Part shown: positions 59,041 through 64,000 of the stretch, one piece after another
Layout: each line of letters begins with the position of its first letter
How positions within the stretch are numbered: the first letter of the stretch is position 1
Source of the DNA: Lepisosteus oculatus
Taxonomy: Eukaryota; Chordata; Actinopteri; Semionotiformes; Lepisosteidae
NCBI RefSeq assembly: GCF_040954835.1
Contig: NC_090709.1
Location: 38,300,776-38,364,775 of the forward strand
Reading direction: 5' to 3'
Length of the DNA: 64,000 bases
The notes under the pieces: generated by a model
Database searches by the model: none
What the model was told of the DNA's origin: nothing
Seen by the model: the letters and a program-made list of their open reading frames with translations, nothing else
Made by a program: the position numbers and the translations under genes

Positions 59041-59410
59041 TGTGAGTACACTAAAGCAGTCTGCCTGAGCAGTGTGTGCAGTGTGTGTGTAGTGTGTGTG
59101 TAGTGTGTGAGTACACTAAAGCAGTCTGCCTGAGCAGTGTGTGTGTAGTGTGTGAGTACACTAAAGCAGTCTGCCAGAGCAGTGTGTGTGTAGTGTGTGA
59201 GTACACTAAAGCAGTCTGCCTGAGCAGTGTGTGTGTAGTGTGTGAGTACACTAAAGCAGTCTGCCTGAGCAGTGTGTGTGTAGTGTGTGAGTACACTAAA
59301 GCAGTCTGCCTGAGCAGTGTGTGTGTAGTGTGTGAGTACACTAAAGCAGTCTGCCTGAGCAGTGTGTGTGTAGTGTGAGAGTACACTAAAGCAGTCTGCC
59401 TGAGCAGTGC
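59041..59410 (+). repeat. 45-bp minisatellite
   Basis: About eight units of GAGTACACTAAAGCAGTCTG plus CCTGAGCAGTGTGTGTGTAGTGTGT, almost identical between copies. Confidence 0.93.
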
Positions 59411-59604
59411 AGAGCTCACAGAGGTTACTGTTCAAGCTCTGATCTTCACTGGACTGGGGTCAAAGGTCAGAGGCCAGGCTGGGACCCCTTAGGGTCAGAG
59501 GTGACTCGCAGTCAAGAGAGCAGTGCTCCCACACACACAGAGGGAATGCTGGGATGGAAACCAGGACACACGGAGACCCTGCATTAGCGGCACTCAATCT
59601 GTGG

Positions 59605-59677
59605 ACTACAACTCCCACACACAATGCTGACAGCCACAGTGACAGGCAGGGTTACACAGCACCCTGGGAAGTGTAGT
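59605..59677. promoter_or_regulatory. Inverted pair of ZNF143-like motifs
   Basis: ACTACAACTCCCACACACAA on the + strand (from 59605) faces ACTACACTTCCCAGGGTGCT on the minus strand (59677-59658). Both resemble the ZNF143 motif. It may be a cryptic bidirectional promoter or a transposon end. Confidence 0.4.
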
Positions 59678-59867
59678 TTTGTTCTTGTTGTATACCATGT
59701 GGTGATGGAACTCCTCTCTCTCACTCCCGTCCCCTCCCTGGTGCTGAATGCGTGAGTTCAGTACTGACTTTCCCAGGACAGCAGTTGGCACAACGGTTGT
59801 AGGAACTACATGTGTTTTTGACTTCGGTGTGGCACAGCTTGGGGTTGGGGTGGTAGCTGGGGTTTGG

Positions 59868-60175
59868 TTTGTGTATAGACAGTGTATGGACTCCAGGTGT
59901 GTGTGTATATACAGAGTCTGTACTCCAGGTGTGTGTGTGTGTATACAGTGTCTGTACTCCAGGTGTGTGTGTAGATACAGTATCATTTCTCCAGGTGTGT
60001 TTGTGTGTATACAGTGTCTGTACTCCAGGTGTGTGTATAGATACAGTATCATTTCTCCAGGTGTGTGTGTGTGTATACAGTGTCTGTACTCCAGGTGTGT
60101 GTGTAGATACAGTATCATTTCTCCAGGTGTGTGTGTGTGCGTGTATACAGTGTCTGTACTCCAGGTGTGTGTGTA
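59868..60175 (+). repeat. Minisatellite (TACAGTGTCTGTACTCCAGG)
   Basis: Two unit types alternate: TACAGTGTCTGTACTCCAGG and TACAGTATCATTTCTCCAGG, each followed by GTGTGTGTGT. Confidence 0.9.
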
Positions 60176-61325
60176 CAGTAGTGTCTGTACTGTGTGTAGG
60201 AGTGTACAATAGTGTCCGTACTGTGTGTGTAGGAGTATGTACAGTAGTGTCTTTACTGTGTGTGTAGGAGTGTGTACAGTAGTGTCTGTACTGTGTGTAG
60301 GAGTGTACAGTAGTGTCTGTACTGTGTGTGTAGGAGTGTGTACAGTAGTGTTTTACTGTGTGTGTAGGAGTGTACAGTAGTGTCTGTACTGTGTGTGTAG
60401 GAGTGTGTACAGTAGTGTTTTACTGTGTGTGTAGGAGTGTACAGTAGTGTCTTTACTGTGTGTAGGAGTGTACAGTAGTGTCTGTACTGTGTGTGTATGA
60501 GTGTACAGTAGTGTTTTACTGTGTGTGTAGGAGTGTACAGTAGTGTCTTTACTGTGTGTGTATGAATGTACAGTTGTGTCTGTACTGTGTGTGTAGGAGT
60601 GTACAGTAGTGTCTGTACTGTGTGTGTAGGAGTATGTACAGTAGTGTTTTACTGTGTGTGTATGAGTGTACAGTTGTGTCTGTACTGTGTGTGTAGGAGT
60701 GTGTACAGTAGTGTCTTTACTGTGTGTAGGAGTGTACAGTAGTGTCTGTACTGTGTGTGTATGAGTGTACAGTAGTGTTTTACTGTGTGTGTATGAGTGT
60801 ACAGTTGTGTCTGTACTGTGTGTGTAGGAGTGTGTACAGTAGTGTGTGTAGGAGTGTGTACAGTAGTGTCTTTACTGTGTGTAGGAGTGTACAGTAGTGT
60901 CTTTACTGTGTGTGTAGGAGTGTGTACAGTAGTGTTTTACTGTGTGTAGGAGTGTACAGTAGTGTCTTACTGTGTGTGTAGGAGTGTACAGTAGTGTTTT
61001 ACTGTGTGTGTATGAGTGTACAGTAGTGTCTGTACTGTGTGTGTAGGAGTGTGTACAGTAGTGTCTGTACTGTGTGTGTACAGTAGTGTCTGTACTGTGT
61101 GTGTAGGAGTGTGTACAGTAGTGTTTTACTGTGTGTGTAGGAGTGTGTACAGTAGTGTCTTTACTGTGTGTGTAGGAGTGTACAGTAGTGTCTGTACTGT
61201 GTGTGTATGAGTGTACAGTAGTGTCTGTACTGTGTGTGTAGGAGTGTGTACAGTAGTGTCTGTACTGTGTGTGTAGGAGTGTGTACAGTAGTGTTTTACT
61301 GTGTGTGTAGGAGTGTACAGCTGTG
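60176..61325 (+). repeat. 31-35 bp minisatellite (GTACAGTAGTGTCTGTACTG)
   Basis: About 34 units of GTGTACAGTAGTGTCTGTAC plus TGTGTGTGTAGGAGT, with TTTTAC and TATGAGT variants. Confidence 0.93.
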
Positions 61326-61557
61326 TGAGTGTGTCTGTGCAGTTCATCAGTGTCTTAGTTCTCCATGTATCTGTAGATTCAGGACACCTGCCCATTATAA
61401 CTCTGTCTCCCAGGACACTGCTCTCATTTCAAGAACACTCCTTCCCCCATAGATACACCACTCTCAGCCTGAAACACTCTGTCACACACTGTGCACTAGA
61501 ACTGAGAATATACTGTACAGGCTTTGTATAGGTGATGCAGACACACACTGACCCTGA

Positions 61558-62786
61558 CAGAGCAGTCTGACACTCTCCAGGCTGGACTGGACTGGCTGGA
61601 TTAGTTCTTCACTGGGATTATAATCAGACTCCACTGACACTGACAGAGCAGTCTGAGACTCTCCAGGCTGGACTGGACTGGCTGGATTAGTTCTTCACTG
61701 GGATTATAATCAGACTCCACTGACACTGACAGAGCAGTCTGAGACTCTCCAGGCTGGACTGGACTGACTGGACTGGGAGTTGGACTGGTTCTTCACTGGG
61801 ATTATAATCAGACTCCACTGACACTGACAGAGCAGTCTGAGACTCTCCAGGCTGGACTGGACTGGCTGGACTGGGAGCTGGATTAGTTCTTCACTGGGAT
61901 TATAATCAGACCACTGACACTGACAGAGCAGTCTGACACTCTCCAGGCTGGACTGGACTGACTGGATTAGTTCTTCACTGGGATTATAATCAGACTCCAC
62001 TGACACTGACAGAGCAGTCTGACACTCTCCAGGCTGGACTGGACTGACTGGATTAGTTCTTCACTGGGATTGTAATCAGACTCCACTGACCCTGACAGAG
62101 CAGTCTGAGACTCTCCAGGCTGGACTGGACTGGCTGGACTGGGAGCTGGACTGGTTCTTCACTGGGATTATAATCAGACTCCACTTACACTGACAGAGCA
62201 GTCTGAGACTCTCCAGGCTGGACTGGACTGGCTGGACTGGGAGCTGGATTAGTTCTTCACTGGGATTATAATCAGACTCCACTGACCCTGACAGAGCAGT
62301 CTGAGACTCTCCAGGCTGGACTGGACTGGCTGGACTGGGAGTTGGACTGGTTCTTCACTGGGATTATAATCAGACCACTGACACTGACAGAGCAGTCTGA
62401 GACTCTCCAGGCTGGACTGGACTGGCTGGACTGGGAGCTGGATTAGTTCTTCACTGGGATTATAATCAGACTCCACTGACCCTGACAGAGCAGTCTGAGA
62501 CTCTCCAGGCTGGACTGGACTGGCTGGACTGGGAGCTGGATTAGTTCTTCACTGGGATTATAATCAGACTCCACTGACACTGACAGAGCAGTCTGAGACT
62601 CTCCAGGCTGGACTGGACTGGCTGGACTGGGAGCTGGATTAGTTCTTCACTGGGATTGTAATCAGACTCCACTGACACTGACAGAGCAGTCTGAGACTCT
62701 CCAGGCTGGACTGGACTGGCTGGACTGGGAGCTGGATTAGTTCTTCACTGGGATTATAATCAGACTCCACTGACACTGACAGAGCT
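61558..62786 (+). repeat. 86/98-bp minisatellite
   Basis: About 13 units of ACTGACACTGACAGAGCAGT, CTGAGACTCTCCAGGCTGGA, CTGGACTGGCTGGATTAGTT, CTTCACTGGGATTATAATCA, GACTCC. Longer units carry an extra 12-bp TGGACTGGGAGC before TGGATTAG. Confidence 0.95.
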
Positions 62787-63570
62787 CTGCACTGGGGTAC
62801 CCCTGGGGTTCACCCTGTCCCAGCTCTCACGGGGGGGGTGATTGAGGGACAGATGGGGGGACCGGGGGAGGGACAGAGAGAGAGCTGGGGTACCAGATGG
62901 AGGGAGAGGAGGAGAGAAGCAGCAGTGCCCTGCACGTGTAGCTGTGTTACTATGGGAACAGGATCTGGGCTCCATCTCCAGAAGATGATGTCTCTCAGTG
63001 TCTCTCACTGCTCCCTTCCTCTCTCCCCTCACCTCCTCTCTCCTCTCACTCCTCTCTCTCTCCGTCTCCATCAGTTTCCCAGAGCTCACGCTCAGTATCA
63101 GCGGCTTGACTGTCATTTTCCCTCTGTTTCACTCTCTCCCTGCGTATCACTCTTTCTCTCCCTCTGCGTCCCTCTCTCCCTCTCTTTAACACACTCTCCT
63201 CTAGTCTCCGAGCCGTTGCCGTGGAGACGGGATGGGGGCGTGAGAGGGAGAGAGAGTGAGTGGGCGGTTCGGAAATGACATCTCTTGGGCTGTGAACCCA
63301 TTTCCTGCTGCACGGGCGAGGGGGCCGCCAGCGCTGGGATACGGCTGCCCTCTTGTGGGCAGCGGCAGTACTGCATGCGGTTTATTATTTAGGACAAGGA
63401 GTCTGTTCAGTTTGATTGAGAAAGAAAGCGAGGAAGGCGAGAGGTGGACTTACTGAGACCCGTTGTATCAGCGAATTAAACGCTCCTTACATCCGCCTGG
63501 GTATTACGGTCGCTGGGTCTCGTGGTGTTCTGGTTCAGTGGTCTAACAAGCCTGGATCTTAAATACTGGA
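62787..63570. other. Intronic segment with RFX- and CTCF-like motifs
   Basis: No exon is recognised. GTTACTATGGGAAC (62946-62959) and GTTGCCGTGGAGAC (63215-63228) each match 12 of 14 positions of the RFX X-box GTTRCCATGGNAAC. CTGCCCTCTTGTGG (63345-63358) is the reverse of a CTCF-like core (13 of 14). A pyrimidine-rich stretch lies at 63000-63195. The segment may be an intronic regulatory element. Confidence 0.4.
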
Positions 63571-64000
63571 CCTATAGCCCTTCTATATCCTGCCCATAGT
63601 CCTGCTATATCCTGCCAATAGATCTGCCTATAGCCCTGCTATAACCTGCCTATAGATCTGTCTATAGCTCTAATGTTACCTGCCTATAGATCTGCCTATA
63701 GCCCTGCTGTTACCTGCCTATGGTCCTGCTCTATCCTGCCTATAGATATGCCTATAGCCCTGCTATAACCTGCCTATAGATCTCTCTGTAGTCCTGCTCT
63801 GTCCTGCCTATAGATCTGCCTATAGTCCTGCTGTTACCTGCCTATAATTCTGCCTGTAGTCCTGCTATAACCTGCCTTTAGATCTGTTTATAGCCCTGCT
63901 GTTACCTGTTTATAGATCTGTCTATAGCCCTGCTAGATCCTGCCTATAGATCTGTTTATAGCCCTGCTAGATCCTGCCTATAGATCTGCCTATAGTCCTG
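63571..64000 (+). repeat. Degenerate minisatellite (CCTGCCTATAGATCTG)
   Basis: Units of CCTGCTATAACCTGCCTATA plus GATCTGCCTATAGC, continuing past the window edge. Confidence 0.9.

Noticed and set aside
1..64000. CRISPR array, given the many regularly spaced repeats.
   Set aside because: Units are contiguous without unique spacers, and the sequence is eukaryotic with spliced genes.

Overview
This looks like nuclear DNA from a ray-finned fish. The evidence is spliced, CpG-rich coding exons, a ZBTB22-type BTB/zinc-finger gene, fish-type non-LTR retrotransposon remains, and very heavy tandem repetition. I cannot name the species. There are no operons, bacterial ribosome-binding sites or CRISPR arrays. 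Most long open frames are stop-free tandem repeats, not genes.

Layout. (1) 1-28858: a head-to-tail satellite with 55 complete monomers of about 508-516 bp plus two partial ones. Each monomer carries a short telomere-like stretch (TTAGGG/TTGGGG), and parts of the array show higher-order periods of 3, 5 and 10 monomers. (2) 28859-30110: relics of two non-LTR retrotransposons on the + strand; one has an in-frame 69-bp tandem expansion inside its reverse transcriptase. (3) 30545-33910: a 57-60 bp minisatellite that probably grew from the tail of a tRNA-derived SINE-like repeat. It may sit in an intron of a small, unrecognised minus-strand gene. (4) 34173-39352: AT-rich diverged repeats, a cluster of CCAAT boxes (inverted, ATTGG) interrupted by a small retroposed insert, a common dispersed repeat, and the likely promoter/5' UTR of the next gene. 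(5) 40117-49397: zbtb22 on the + strand, three coding exons with phase-compatible junctions (655 codons). The intron before the coding start and intron 1 are filled by a 62-bp repeat that looks like a 3' splice site. Intron 2 is filled by a G-rich repeat of about 30 bp that starts at the 5' splice site. A LINE copy with an open C-terminal frame lies in intron 1. (6) 49398-53450: GT-rich minisatellites, a CpG-rich segment with ZNF143-, CCAAT- and YY1-like motifs, and a polypyrimidine tract of about 670 bp. (7) 53757-53778: a short coding exon that I read as the start of syngap1 on the + strand. The rest of the window would be its first intron, filled with at least ten minisatellites.

How the genes fit together. 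In mammals ZBTB22 and SYNGAP1 are near neighbours in the extended MHC class II region, so both calls support each other and suggest this is the corresponding fish segment. ZBTB22 is a predicted nuclear DNA-binding regulator. SYNGAP1 is a synaptic Ras/Rap GTPase-activating protein. Nothing here shows that they act in one pathway; the link is conserved position.

The strongest observations are the splice-site-like minisatellites filling the zbtb22 introns, the satellite with built-in telomeric hexamers and higher-order structure, and the CCAAT-box array with a nested insertion. I did not find a clearly new enzymatic or defence system.
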